Below are positions 8,089-16,458 of a DNA stretch of 37,430 bases, piece by piece. The DNA comes from JADHUC01 sp964617665 (GTDB lineage: Bacteria; Planctomycetota; Planctomycetia; Pirellulales; Pirellulaceae). The notes below the pieces were generated by a model, which was not told the DNA's origin, searched no databases, and worked only from the letters and a program-made list of their open reading frames with translations. The stretch spans positions 1-37,430 of the forward strand of contig CAZUAH010000081.1 of the NCBI GenBank assembly GCA_964617665.1, read 5' to 3'. Positions within the stretch are counted from its first letter, which is position 1; every line of letters starts with the position of its first letter. The translations under genes and the position numbers were made by a program.

Positions 8089-8940
8089 TTATCCCTCAAA
8101 CCACTTTTTGAGGCCATGAATAGACACGGCGCGTCCAACGCGACCAATGGAGGTGGTCAGTGGGATCTCCTTGGGGCAGACGGCCACGCAGTTCTGGGCG
8201 TTGCCGCAGACTTGAATTCCACCTTCGGCCGTTAGAGCATCCAGACGCTCGCTGGCGTTGCCTTGACCGGTCGGATGCGAATTGAACAACACGGCCTGGC
8301 TGATGGCGTGGGCCCCGACGAACTTGCGATCATAAGCTGCGTCGCGCCGTGCAAGAAATTCGTCCTCACTCTCGCCCTCGCGACGCGAAATCTCCACCTT
8401 GGTGTACTGTGGGCACGCGTCCAGGCAACAACCGCAACTCATACATTGGCTGAGCGGGTAACTTCGCTCCTGGGTCTGGCGCGTCTGCTGCGGGCCAGGG
8501 CCCTTGTCGTAGTAGCCGTCGACCGGCAACCAAGCCTCGACTTTCTGAAGAGCACGGAACAATCGAGATCGGTCAACAGCCAGATCGCGGATCACCGGGA
8601 ACTTGCTCATGGGCCGCAATTCGATCATTCCGGGGCGTTCTTCCAGCAAACGGTCGATCATGGCCGAACAGGATTGGCGCACGCACCCGTTGACCAGCAT
8701 GGTGCATGCCCCGCAGACCTCTTCCAAGCAGTTACACTCCCACGCGACCGGCGTGACTTTCTTGCCGTCAGCCGTTTCGCATTTGATTGCGATTTTCTGC
8801 AAAACGCTGATGACGTTCATGTCCGGTTCCCGGTCTACTCGGTGTATCTCCCAGTAGTTGGGCTGCCCCGGTCCGTCCTGGCGAAGTATGCGAACGCTGA
8901 ATGATTCCGGTTTGCTGCTTGTATTGCTGGCTGTAGTCAT
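8089..8940 (-). CDS. sdhB: Succinate dehydrogenase/fumarate reductase iron-sulfur subunit
   Basis: A 283-residue electron-transfer subunit carrying electrons from the SdhA flavin to the membrane haem/quinone subunit. All three cluster motifs are intact: [2Fe-2S] C71, C76, C79, C91 (CLEEVCGAC and the later Cys); [4Fe-4S] C166, C169, C172, then C176-Pro (CMSCGCCLDACP); and [3Fe-4S] C245, C251, C255-Pro (CGNAQNCVAVCP). ATG 8940 is preferred; an in-frame TTG at 8949 would add three residues but has no better ribosome site. It is the third gene of sdhC-sdhA-sdhB, 59 bp after sdhA, the gene order of Bacillus-type (type B) complexes. The mature complex would lie on the cytoplasmic face of the inner membrane. 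Confidence 0.97.
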   Translation of the reverse strand: MTTASNTSSKPESFSVRILRQDGPGQPNYWEIHRVDREPDMNVISVLQKIAIKCETADGKKVTPVAWECNCLEEVCGACTMLVNGCVRQSCSAMIDRLLEERPGMIELRPMSKFPVIRDLAVDRSRLFRALQKVEAWLPVDGYYDKGPGPQQTRQTQERSYPLSQCMSCGCCLDACPQYTKVEISRREGESEDEFLARRDAAYDRKFVGAHAISQAVLFNSHPTGQGNASERLDALTAEGGIQVCGNAQNCVAVCPKEIPLTTSIGRVGRAVSIHGLKKWFEG

Positions 8941-8999
8941 GGCGGTCAAAGCTCAATGACGTTCGTTCTGATCGTTCTACAGTCAGGGTGACCCCTGAT

Positions 9000-10964
9000 T
9001 CACGCTTGTTGCCTCGCGGCGAGTCGCTCGTTCCAGACTTCCTCGATCAATTCCGCACCCACCAGGCCGTACAATCGAGGTCGTGGTGGAATGAGTGACG
9101 TGTCAATGTCTTCGTAGCTAAGTTCGGGTTGTTCGTTTGAGTCGTTCCAGACGGCGATCGTAGACTTCAGCCACTTGTCGATGTTGGCTTGGAACCGGTC
9201 GCACCACTGCTCCGCCTGTTTTCGACGTTCGGTCGGATCCTCGGCCGTCAGGCTCGCCATTTCAAATTCCGGCTTGTAGTGAGCCCCTCGGCATTCGTCA
9301 CGCTGCAAAGCCCCTTTGAGGATCGTCTTCGCCAAAGGAAACATGTCGAACAAAGATTTCGCGAAGACGACATTCTGGTTCGTCCAGTTACCAGTATCCG
9401 ACAGCGAACATTGTTTCGATCGCTCGTGCAATTCGTTGACTTTGTCGACGGCTTCCTGTAGCTGGTCATTGCGACGCACCACGGTGGCGGCCTTGGTCAT
9501 CACATCGCCCAGTTCCTGGTGTATCAAATAGGGGTTCTCGCCGCCTTTCTGTTCCTGCAGTAGATTCTCGTGTCGGTCCTGGTGTTCCTTCTGGGCGGCC
9601 TCGTACACCGACGACGGTTGTTCGGCGGCCGTCCCGCCGGATGCAGAACTGAGCAGAGTCTGTATTCCCGGAGCAACAAACAGTCCAGTGAAGATGCAGC
9701 TGAGCAACGAGTTGGCGCCCAGCCGATTGCCACCGTGATAGTGGTAATCCACCTCGCCAATGGCATACATGTTGGGAATACTGGTCAGTTGATTCACTGG
9801 CGATCCCGGCTGCAGGCCGCCGTCGGCAGTGCGTTCGTAGTCCGCCCACAAGCCGCCCATCGAGTAGTGAACGGCCGGGAAAATCTTCATCGGCGTGTAA
9901 CGCGGGTCAACGCCCTGGAACTTCTCGTAGATCTCCAGGATGCCACCCAGTTTGCGCGTCAATTCATTCGAATCGATGTGTGTCAGATCCAGGTAGACGC
10001 TGTTACGGTCCGCATCCACGCTCAGGCCTTCGTTCACACAGATGTCGAAGATCTCCCGCGTTGCAATATCGCGTGGCACTAGGTTGCCGTATTTCGGGTA
10101 GCGTTCTTCTAGGAAGTAGAAGCGTTCCGCATCGGGAATCTGTTTCGGGTCTCGTGTGTCTTGCGGAGTGCGCGGCACCCAGACGCGACCGCCTTCGCCG
10201 CGTGCCGATTCGCTCATCAAGCGAAGCTTATCCGCTCCGGGGACGGCGGTTGGATGAACTTGGATGAACTCACCATTGCCGTACTTAGCGCCCGCCCGGA
10301 ACGCTCGACATGCTGCGGCGCCGGTCGAGGCCATGGACATGGTCGATCGGCCGTAAACCAAACCGCAACCGCCAGTCGCCAGGACAAGGGCATCTGCAGG
10401 AAACGAGCGAATCTCCATCGTTACCAGATCTTGCGCGACGCAGCCTCGGCACACGCCATTGTCGTCCAGGATCGGTGCAAGGAAATCCCAGAATTCGTAC
10501 TTCCTGACGCGCCCTTCGGTTTCCCAGCGCCGTACCTGTTCATCCAACGCGTACAGCAACTGCTGGCCTGTGGTGGCGCCGGCGAAGGCGGTTCGCGCGT
10601 ACAACGTCCCGCCAAAACGACGTCGATCCAGGAAGCCCTCAGGCGTGCGGTTGAAGGTGACACCCAACCGGTCCATCAAGTCGATGACCTTGGGCCCCCA
10701 GTAGCACATCTCCTTCACAGGCGGCTGATGCTGCAGGAAGTCGCCGCCGTAGACCGTGTCGTCCACGTGCTGCCATTCGCTGTCGCCCAGTTGGCGCGTT
10801 TGGTCGTTGCACGAGTTGATACCGCCCTGAGCGCAAACGCTGTGAGATCGCTTGACCGGCGTGAGACTCATTAAGTCAACGTCGATGCCCAATTCGGCCA
10901 TCTTCATCGTGGCCGCCAAACCAGCCAAGCCGCCGCCAACCACCATTACTCGTTGCTTTGCCAT
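9000..10964 (-). CDS. sdhA: Succinate dehydrogenase/fumarate reductase flavoprotein subunit
   Basis: A 654-residue flavoprotein that oxidises succinate to fumarate in the TCA cycle. It has the N-terminal dinucleotide-binding GGGLAG (10-15), and the sequence RSHSVCAQGGINSC places the covalent FAD histidine at H41. The capping and substrate domain carries the conserved VHPTAVPG, ARGEGGRVW, HYSMGGLWAD and GGNRLGANSLLSC blocks. The C-terminal helical region (about 470-654) matches the longer Bacillus-type subunits. ATG 10964 is directly followed by the fold and has no obvious Shine-Dalgarno. It lies 26 bp after sdhC, so it is co-transcribed. No frameshift or missing key residue is seen. Confidence 0.97.
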   Translation of the reverse strand: MAKQRVMVVGGGLAGLAATMKMAELGIDVDLMSLTPVKRSHSVCAQGGINSCNDQTRQLGDSEWQHVDDTVYGGDFLQHQPPVKEMCYWGPKVIDLMDRLGVTFNRTPEGFLDRRRFGGTLYARTAFAGATTGQQLLYALDEQVRRWETEGRVRKYEFWDFLAPILDDNGVCRGCVAQDLVTMEIRSFPADALVLATGGCGLVYGRSTMSMASTGAAACRAFRAGAKYGNGEFIQVHPTAVPGADKLRLMSESARGEGGRVWVPRTPQDTRDPKQIPDAERFYFLEERYPKYGNLVPRDIATREIFDICVNEGLSVDADRNSVYLDLTHIDSNELTRKLGGILEIYEKFQGVDPRYTPMKIFPAVHYSMGGLWADYERTADGGLQPGSPVNQLTSIPNMYAIGEVDYHYHGGNRLGANSLLSCIFTGLFVAPGIQTLLSSASGGTAAEQPSSVYEAAQKEHQDRHENLLQEQKGGENPYLIHQELGDVMTKAATVVRRNDQLQEAVDKVNELHERSKQCSLSDTGNWTNQNVVFAKSLFDMFPLAKTILKGALQRDECRGAHYKPEFEMASLTAEDPTERRKQAEQWCDRFQANIDKWLKSTIAVWNDSNEQPELSYEDIDTSLIPPRPRLYGLVGAELIEEVWNERLAARQQA

Positions 10965-10990
10965 CGTCTGTCGTCCCGAAGATATTCTTC

Positions 10991-11785
10991 TTAGGGGTGT
11001 TTGGGGTCCGCCAGCTTGTGCTCGTTTGGCTTGATGTCACCGGAATCGACCCTGGCGTCATACATACGAGCTTCCGCTGCTTTCGCTTTTTCGATATCCA
11101 CGGCTGCGGCACCTACCAACGCACCGACGCCAGCTACTGCCAACAAGACTCCGAACGCTGCGCAGATCCGCAGTGCACGGCCCTGTGCCGTTGGTGAAAT
11201 CCACACGCCCCAGGTGATGCCCATCGCCCAGATTCCATTGGCCAGATGGAAGACGCAGGCGAGCATCCCGATTGCGTACAAGACCTGAACAACCGTGCCG
11301 GACATTGCTGCGCCCAAAGTGGATGAAGCGTTGAATGGTTTGAAGTTGGCGCCGTTCAGCGGCTCAGCAACGTTTGCCAGCCACCAGTCGCAGTGAAACC
11401 AGCCGTGCAAATGAAATACGTGCCAGACAATGAACGCCAACGCGATGATCCCGGTTGCACGCTGCAGCGTATAGCGATAGTTGGCCCCGTACTGATAGAC
11501 GCTGTTGTTAGGCAGGCCGCCCCAGATGATCAGCACACCAATAAGTCCGTGGAACAGAATCGGGCCGAATATGAATGCCCACTCCACCAGCAGCAGCGCG
11601 TCTTCCAAACCGTGAATCTGGTAGACGTTTTTCTGAAACGACGTCGCCCCGCTCAGCAGACTGGCGTTCACCAACAAGTGGACGATCATATACGCGCCGA
11701 CAGGTATCAAGCCGGTCAGCGAATGAAGTCGACGAATCAGAAACTCGTGGCGTGCCAGGAAAGGGGACGATGGTGAAGCGTTCAT
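10991..11785 (-). CDS. sdhC: Succinate dehydrogenase cytochrome b subunit (di-haem, type B)
   Basis: A 264-residue membrane anchor with five predicted helices (about 24-44, 67-90, 110-130, 163-185, 205-228). Four histidines fit the haem b ligands: H36, H79, H122 and H180. The spacing of the first three (43, 43) is nearly that of Bacillus subtilis SdhC, as I recall it. A single large subunit with two haems, and no SdhD, is the type B arrangement, typically used with menaquinone. After the last helix comes a charged tail (230-264). GAGGAAAG stands about 6 bases ahead of ATG 11785. It is the first gene of the operon, with a promoter candidate at 11989-12016. Confidence 0.93.
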   Translation of the reverse strand: MNASPSSPFLARHEFLIRRLHSLTGLIPVGAYMIVHLLVNASLLSGATSFQKNVYQIHGLEDALLLVEWAFIFGPILFHGLIGVLIIWGGLPNNSVYQYGANYRYTLQRATGIIALAFIVWHVFHLHGWFHCDWWLANVAEPLNGANFKPFNASSTLGAAMSGTVVQVLYAIGMLACVFHLANGIWAMGITWGVWISPTAQGRALRICAAFGVLLAVAGVGALVGAAAVDIEKAKAAEARMYDARVDSGDIKPNEHKLADPKHP

Positions 11786-11988
11786 CGGAGACTTTCCTCA
11801 GAGAAACGCCGGTACTCGATTTGTCAGTCGATCCGACGGTCCGGGCTGCAACATCTTGCCTGGAAACAGTTTACCGCCCCGGACTCACTGGATTACGGGG
11901 CCAGTGCAAGACCGTACTGCGATCATCGCGACGCTGCAAACTAACTCATCTTCCCAGGCTGTGCATCTAATAATAAACGAGTGTGGAT

Positions 11989-12016
11989 AGTATAGATCCA
12001 GACATCCTTGTGACAA
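11989..12016 (-). promoter_or_regulatory. Promoter candidate for sdhCAB
   Basis: Minus strand: TTGTCA (12016-12011, 5/6), a 16-bp spacer, TATACT (11994-11989, 5/6). Start of transcription would be near 11982. Confidence 0.45.
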
Positions 12017-12084
12017 CCGGGGGCCCAATGCGGTAATAGTGGAGCACGCGGATACCCCGCGACACTGCATTTTGGCAAATACCT

Positions 12085-12125
12085 TTGGCATGCGACTGGA
12101 AAAACGGTACGATTGTGAACCGTAC
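12085..12125 (+). promoter_or_regulatory. Promoter candidate with overlapping inverted repeat, response regulator gene
   Basis: TTGGCA (12085-12090, 5/6), a 17-bp spacer, TACGAT (12108-12113, 4/6). An inverted repeat, GTACG (12107-12111) and CGTAC (12121-12125), covers the -10 box and start site, so it could be an operator. The leader would be about 45 nt before ATG 12166. Confidence 0.35.
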
Positions 12126-12165
12126 GGATACATGATTTTGGAGGCCAGCTTCGGCTTGAGCGATC

Positions 12166-12588
12166 ATGGTGCCGCAAACTGAGCGCGGGGGCGTACTGGT
12201 TGATACGCCGTCCCTCCTGATAACAGATGACGATTGCGATTTTCGCAACACGTTGCGAGATGTCTTTGAGCCGCGCGGGTTCCGTACGTTACTCGCCAGC
12301 GATGGCGAGCAAGCAGTAGAAATCGTGCAGACCCAACGGGTACACCTGCTGCTGTTGGACATGTACATGCCCAAACTGACCGGCCTGGAGGCGATCCGGC
12401 GCGTCAAGACGCTGCACGAGATGTTGCCGTGCATTCTGTTGTCCGCCGACATGGACGATCGTTTGGCCGAAGAGGCCAGAAAGGCGAAAGCCTTCTCGGT
12501 TCTCTCGAAACCCGTCCGATTCTCCGACGTCACCAGCGTGGTAAGCCGAGCCATGCGATCTATCTACGGCTGGCCGTCTGACAGTTGA
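12166..12588 (+). CDS. Single-domain response regulator (CheY-like receiver)
   Basis: A 140-residue protein consisting of one receiver domain. It shows the acidic cluster D21-D23 (LITDDD), phospho-acceptor D65 (LLLLDMYMP), the switch Ser93 (LLSAD) and Lys115 (LSKPV). With no DNA-binding or enzymatic output it must act through protein contacts or as a phosphorelay intermediate. Residues 1-15 are extra relative to the domain, so a shorter start is possible, but no better start codon is seen. It is divergent from sdhCAB and not next to a kinase. The PAS kinase at the left edge is more than 10 kb away and nothing ties it to this protein. Confidence 0.9.
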   Translation: MVPQTERGGVLVDTPSLLITDDDCDFRNTLRDVFEPRGFRTLLASDGEQAVEIVQTQRVHLLLLDMYMPKLTGLEAIRRVKTLHEMLPCILLSADMDDRLAEEARKAKAFSVLSKPVRFSDVTSVVSRAMRSIYGWPSDS

Positions 12589-12685
12589 CGTACTCGATCA
12601 ACGCAACTTCTCTGCTTCTGTGCTCTTTTGCACGATTCCTGCCCATCGACTAGGCTGTATATGGAAGGGGTGCAGTCCAAACGGC

Positions 12686-14593
12686 ATGGCCATGAGATTC
12701 GGCACATTCACGCTTTCAGCGATCACAACTGCATTCCTGACGGTAGTGATCGGCTATATGCTGCCCGAATCGCCTCGGCCTGTCCGAACTCCTTCAACGC
12801 CTGCCATTGATCCCATCCAACGGGCGCTTGCCGAACCTTCTGCTCTGACCGCTACGGACCTTCCGCTACGTGACGTTGTGGCGGCCCTCTCCAATCGCCA
12901 CCAAATCCCAATTGCGCTGGACTACGAAGCTCTGCGGGGCGAGCGTTTCACGGGCAATGAACCTGTCAATCTAGAAGTGTCGGATGTATCTCTACGTGAA
13001 TTGTTACGTCTGATACTGCGACAGGTTGGTCTTTCGTACGCGGTACGTGACGATGCCATCGTTATCACGACGATTCTGGCTGCGGAGGAAGAGGAACCGA
13101 GACTCGTAGGTCGGCTTTATCCGTTGCAGCCATCTCTGAGTTCGCGACCCGTGAGCGAGGATGCGTTGGCCGACTTAATCAGGTGCACGATCGCGCCTCA
13201 CTGCTGGGCGGAGATTGGCGGTCCGGGCGAATTGCGAGTAATTCCTGGTGCCCTGATCGTTATCCAGACACCGGACATTCACGGAGAGATTGCCTCCCTC
13301 ATGTCGCATCTTGGGTACTGGCACGAGTCACCAGATTCAACCGCTACCATCTATTTCTCGTCTCACGACCGCAAACAGAGTGCGGTGATCGAGAGACTGA
13401 AAAAGATCGTTGATGTCGAGTTTCACGAAACACCATTGGAGGATATTTGCCGCCAGTTGAGTCGCGAGCACGACGTTTCGATTGTTATCAACCGGAGGGA
13501 GCTGACTGATTTCGGTTACGTGCTGGACAGTCCAATAACAATCGAATTGCACAACGTCCCGCTCGACGTTGCATTGCGACAGATCCTCAGATCGCTAGAT
13601 CTAGACTATTGGCTCTTAACAGGCGGCGTCATCGAAATGGTTGGCGGGGGCGCGCATACGCATAGTCACGAGTTGTTTACTCGCGCATATCCTGTAGGTG
13701 ATCTGATTCTTACCCGCGGCAGCGCCGGGCACAGTCTGATTGCGACTCTGACTGAGGTTGTCCACCCTATGAGTTGGGATTACGTTGGTGGTCCATCGTC
13801 GATTGAACTACTGAACGGCCAAATGCTATTGGTCTCCGGGGAACGTGACTGTCACGAAGGCGTCGAGGTGTTCATTCGTGAGCTACGCGGTATTCTCGTC
13901 CCAGCATCACGAGACAAGGACGATCTGCGCCATGTGCAGGCTACTCGGAGTATCGAACACGCGCTTCGACAGCCAGTAAATCTGCAGTTCCATGAGGCGA
14001 AGTTAGAAGATGTGGCCAAGTGGGTCAGCGAGACTTACGGCATCACTGCAAGAGTCGACTCGTCCGTGTGGCTGGACGGCGCCGCCACGCCGGTCTCGTG
14101 CAAGATAGTGGGACGATCGTTGGAAGAGGCACTGCGAGAGATTCTCCTTCCGTTGTCGCGAGACGTGGCCGTGCGCGATGGAACGCTTTGGTTTGCCAGT
14201 GCATGGGAACGCAACAGTGAACCGATGCGTAGCCTGTATGACGTTCGCCCACTCGTTGATCTTGATTTTGGGTTTCTCGATGAACGTGCGCTGACAGAGT
14301 TGATCCACGCCGTTTGGAGATCCAGCGACGTGGCAACCTACGAAGGAATCCTGATCGCATCCGGAACTCGCGACATGCAGATAGTGATCAGTGGAGTGGT
14401 GGACTACCTGAATGACAACGCCCACAGGTTGAAGCGAGAGATCGGCGCGTCGGACCTTTCGCGTGAGGATACGCGGAAGATACTCCTGCAGGAAGTCCGA
14501 GCGAACATAACGCTCCCAGCGACTCCCGACGTCGTGAAACCCAATGGTCTTGCACCAGGTCCTGGGGTGATGGGCTCGGGGGGACCTCAATGA
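12686..14593 (+). CDS. Membrane-anchored protein with three tandem secretin-N0/STN-like modules, function unknown
   Basis: A 635-residue protein. I chose ATG 12686 because it begins the anchor (hydrophobic about 6-26); the frame continues to a GTG at 12620, and GAAGGGG is a rather distant 15 bases ahead. After a proline-rich linker, the same unit appears three times (about 57-208, 240-403, 424-583). Each opens with a short amphipathic element (PLRDVVAALS, PLEDICRQLS, KLEDVAKWVS), then 'VSLRELLRLIL', 'VPLDVALRQIL' or 'RSLEEALREIL', then strands ending in a V/I-rich 'DAIVIT'-like strand. This is the STN/N0 fold found at the N-terminus of secretins and TonB receptors. No secretin or TonB barrel follows, so it is probably a periplasmic adaptor or scaffold. 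Its stop overlaps the next start (ATGA), which implies coupled translation. Confidence 0.65.
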   Translation: MAMRFGTFTLSAITTAFLTVVIGYMLPESPRPVRTPSTPAIDPIQRALAEPSALTATDLPLRDVVAALSNRHQIPIALDYEALRGERFTGNEPVNLEVSDVSLRELLRLILRQVGLSYAVRDDAIVITTILAAEEEEPRLVGRLYPLQPSLSSRPVSEDALADLIRCTIAPHCWAEIGGPGELRVIPGALIVIQTPDIHGEIASLMSHLGYWHESPDSTATIYFSSHDRKQSAVIERLKKIVDVEFHETPLEDICRQLSREHDVSIVINRRELTDFGYVLDSPITIELHNVPLDVALRQILRSLDLDYWLLTGGVIEMVGGGAHTHSHELFTRAYPVGDLILTRGSAGHSLIATLTEVVHPMSWDYVGGPSSIELLNGQMLLVSGERDCHEGVEVFIRELRGILVPASRDKDDLRHVQATRSIEHALRQPVNLQFHEAKLEDVAKWVSETYGITARVDSSVWLDGAATPVSCKIVGRSLEEALREILLPLSRDVAVRDGTLWFASAWERNSEPMRSLYDVRPLVDLDFGFLDERALTELIHAVWRSSDVATYEGILIASGTRDMQIVISGVVDYLNDNAHRLKREIGASDLSREDTRKILLQEVRANITLPATPDVVKPNGLAPGPGVMGSGGPQ

Positions 14594-15999
14594 TTCTTCG
14601 TCATGTTCTAAAACGGCAAAAACAACGCTGGCTGCAGTTCAGCCTTCGTTTTCTCTTACTGCTCATGGCGTTAGCCGCCGTTGGGTGTTGGTGGTTCCTG
14701 CGGCCAGAGAGCGAAGACCTGGTCCTGGTCGAGGGTGCGCTAAAGGTGCGTCAGCAGTATCGGATGGGCAAGGACGATGAGCACATCCGGAGCGGGCGGT
14801 GGTTGTTGTTGGGCCGAGATGGTCGCGTTCGGGCGAAAGGGCGCTATTCTGCCGACCGTCCACACGCCTGGTGGACGGCTTACCACGAAGACGGCAACAA
14901 GGCAATCCAGGGACGTTGTTCGCGCGGGGCAAGGATCGGCCAGTGGCAGTCTTGGTACTCGACGGGCCAGATTCAGACGCAGTGGGAGTGCGAACGCGGC
15001 CCGCTTCCCAGATGGTATGAACGTACGATCGAAGTTGGGCTCTCGAGTCGGGCTGGGGCTGTCCGCGCGTGGTGGCCGAACGGGCAAGTGCGGTTCGAAG
15101 GGCAGTATGCCGATGACAAAGAAGACGGCGTCTGGACCTACTACGATCGCGCCGGACGCAAGACGGCCAAGGGACCGTACTGCGGTGGACTTCGTCACGG
15201 GATGTGGACCTTGTGGGATGGTCCGGAAGGAAGGCAGCGGGCCGAGGCCTATTCGTTTGGCCGCCCCGTAAGGGATTTGGATGGGGTGTTGGAAAAAGCG
15301 ATTGAGAATCTATCGAGCGGAGACCTCGTCGCAAAACTGGCGGCTGCGCAGGCGCTTGAACGACTGGCTCCGTTCAGCGTGACGCGGCTCGTTGAAGTTC
15401 TGGAGTCATCAGATACGTCGACTCGTTTGTTGGCGGTGCGGGCGCTGGGACGAATCGGTGAAGACGCGATGGCAGAATTGCCAAGAGTCGAACGGCTACT
15501 GACCGACCCAGATACCCGCGTCCGGCTGCACGCCCACCTGGCGGTGCTCCTCATTGACCGTCAGGGCAGTCGCAATCGTTATGCTTCATTGTCGCAAATG
15601 CTGGACCAGTGCGATGTCCGGACCATCATAGACGCGCTGGGGCGGCTCATTCCGTTGGCACACCCGTGCCGTCAGGCTGCCTATGACCGACTGATCGAGG
15701 TGGCTGCCAATACTGACGCGAACTTGCGCGACGAAGCGCTGGAGCGCCTGGCACAGCTTGATCTTGATGGTCTGCCGCTGCTTGAAGAATCCCTGGATCA
15801 TCGAAACGCCGCCATTCGGTCCGCCGCGTTAGATGTGGTGATTCGACAGCGCCACGGCCTCCCGTATACGTATGTTCCATCGAAAGGCTACACCGTCGCT
15901 TTGCTTGAGAGGGCCACCAAGGACTTCGACCCCAAGATTCGCGACCGGGCCAAGGAGGCCATGCCCAAACCAATGCGTATGGGCGGTGGTTTCTTCTAG
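14590..15999 (+). CDS. Membrane-anchored MORN-like and HEAT repeat protein
   Basis: A 469-residue protein. The N-terminus WLQFSLRFLLLLM (15-27) is a basic-then-hydrophobic anchor recurrent in planctomycete proteins, with one helix at about 18-37. Residues 68-225 are MORN/YwqK-type repeats: short units with G-W/Y-aromatic hairpins such as GQWQSWYSTGQI, GAVRAWWPNGQVRFEG and GVWTYYDRAGR. Residues about 238-460 are alpha-helical HEAT repeats (LAAAQALERLAP, RLLAVRALGRIGEDA, LRDEALERLAQL). Both repeat types mediate protein or membrane contacts and no catalytic motif is visible. It starts inside the preceding gene's stop (overlap ATGA), so the two products are made in step and may form one complex. 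Part of the family is named 'antitoxin' by similarity to YwqK; no toxin gene is adjacent, so I would not use that name. Confidence 0.75.
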   Translation: MILRHVLKRQKQRWLQFSLRFLLLLMALAAVGCWWFLRPESEDLVLVEGALKVRQQYRMGKDDEHIRSGRWLLLGRDGRVRAKGRYSADRPHAWWTAYHEDGNKAIQGRCSRGARIGQWQSWYSTGQIQTQWECERGPLPRWYERTIEVGLSSRAGAVRAWWPNGQVRFEGQYADDKEDGVWTYYDRAGRKTAKGPYCGGLRHGMWTLWDGPEGRQRAEAYSFGRPVRDLDGVLEKAIENLSSGDLVAKLAAAQALERLAPFSVTRLVEVLESSDTSTRLLAVRALGRIGEDAMAELPRVERLLTDPDTRVRLHAHLAVLLIDRQGSRNRYASLSQMLDQCDVRTIIDALGRLIPLAHPCRQAAYDRLIEVAANTDANLRDEALERLAQLDLDGLPLLEESLDHRNAAIRSAALDVVIRQRHGLPYTYVPSKGYTVALLERATKDFDPKIRDRAKEAMPKPMRMGGGFF

Positions 16000-16165
16000 C
16001 GAACTTATGATTCGGCCCTGAGCGACTCGCCGGGCCACGGGAATCCACTGTGGCTCCACCTCATGTTCCAGTAGCCTCAATTCACAGTAGCTGCTAAACT
16101 GCTCTCTCCGACGCGGCAATTCAGGCAACCGCTGACGCGAATATCAGCACAGCAGGAGGGCCACG

Positions 16166-16429
16166 ATGGCAAAAGGAAAGATCGCTCACTTGAAGCTGCA
16201 ACACAGCGAGAGCATCGTTGTCCAGGCGGCAGCCCAAATCTATGCGGCGTACATTGCCGCCGGACGCGTGCCCGAAGGAGAAGAGGCACAGTGGATGAAA
16301 CGTTCCATCCGCGAGGCCATCCAGATCGCACAGGCGACCGACGCCTCGGTGATCAGTGACGAAGAAATCCATTCGCTGGAAGGCCAAGAAGCGTTAGACA
16401 GCCAAAGTGGGCCACGATTCGGCGGGTGA
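16166..16429 (+). CDS. Small conserved-looking hypothetical protein
   Basis: An 87-residue soluble, mostly helical protein. An excellent Shine-Dalgarno (AGGAGG about 6 bases ahead of ATG 16166) and even codon use support it as a gene. No signal peptide, membrane segment, cysteine or recognised motif is present; the composition is Ala/Glu/Ile-rich, with a C-terminal Ser/Gly tail (DSQSGPRFGG). It sits alone between the MORN-HEAT gene and the convergent aldolase gene, 29 bp before that gene's stop. I do not recognise the family. It has the size of a DNA-binding or antitoxin-like protein, but nothing specific points there. Confidence 0.65.
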   Translation: MAKGKIAHLKLQHSESIVVQAAAQIYAAYIAAGRVPEGEEAQWMKRSIREAIQIAQATDASVISDEEIHSLEGQEALDSQSGPRFGG

Positions 16430-16458
16430 GTCACAGATTCCCACTCCCTCTTGGATGC

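Larger units (their letters stand above)
11786..12165. other. 380-bp divergent intergenic region between sdh and a response regulator
   Basis: No credible coding frame. It holds a leftward promoter candidate for sdhCAB (11989-12016) and a rightward one for the response regulator (12085-12113). The leader of sdhC would be about 195 nt; I recognise no known riboswitch in it. Confidence 0.6.

Noticed and set aside
8094..8113. 7-bp inverted repeat CCTCAAA...TTTGAGG near the sdhB stop
   Set aside because: It lies mainly in the last codons of sdhB, has no T-tract in either direction, and the bases are explained by the coding sequence.
11786..12165. Possible riboswitch or small RNA in the long sdhC leader
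   Set aside because: No known aptamer pattern or strong extended pairing was recognised by eye.
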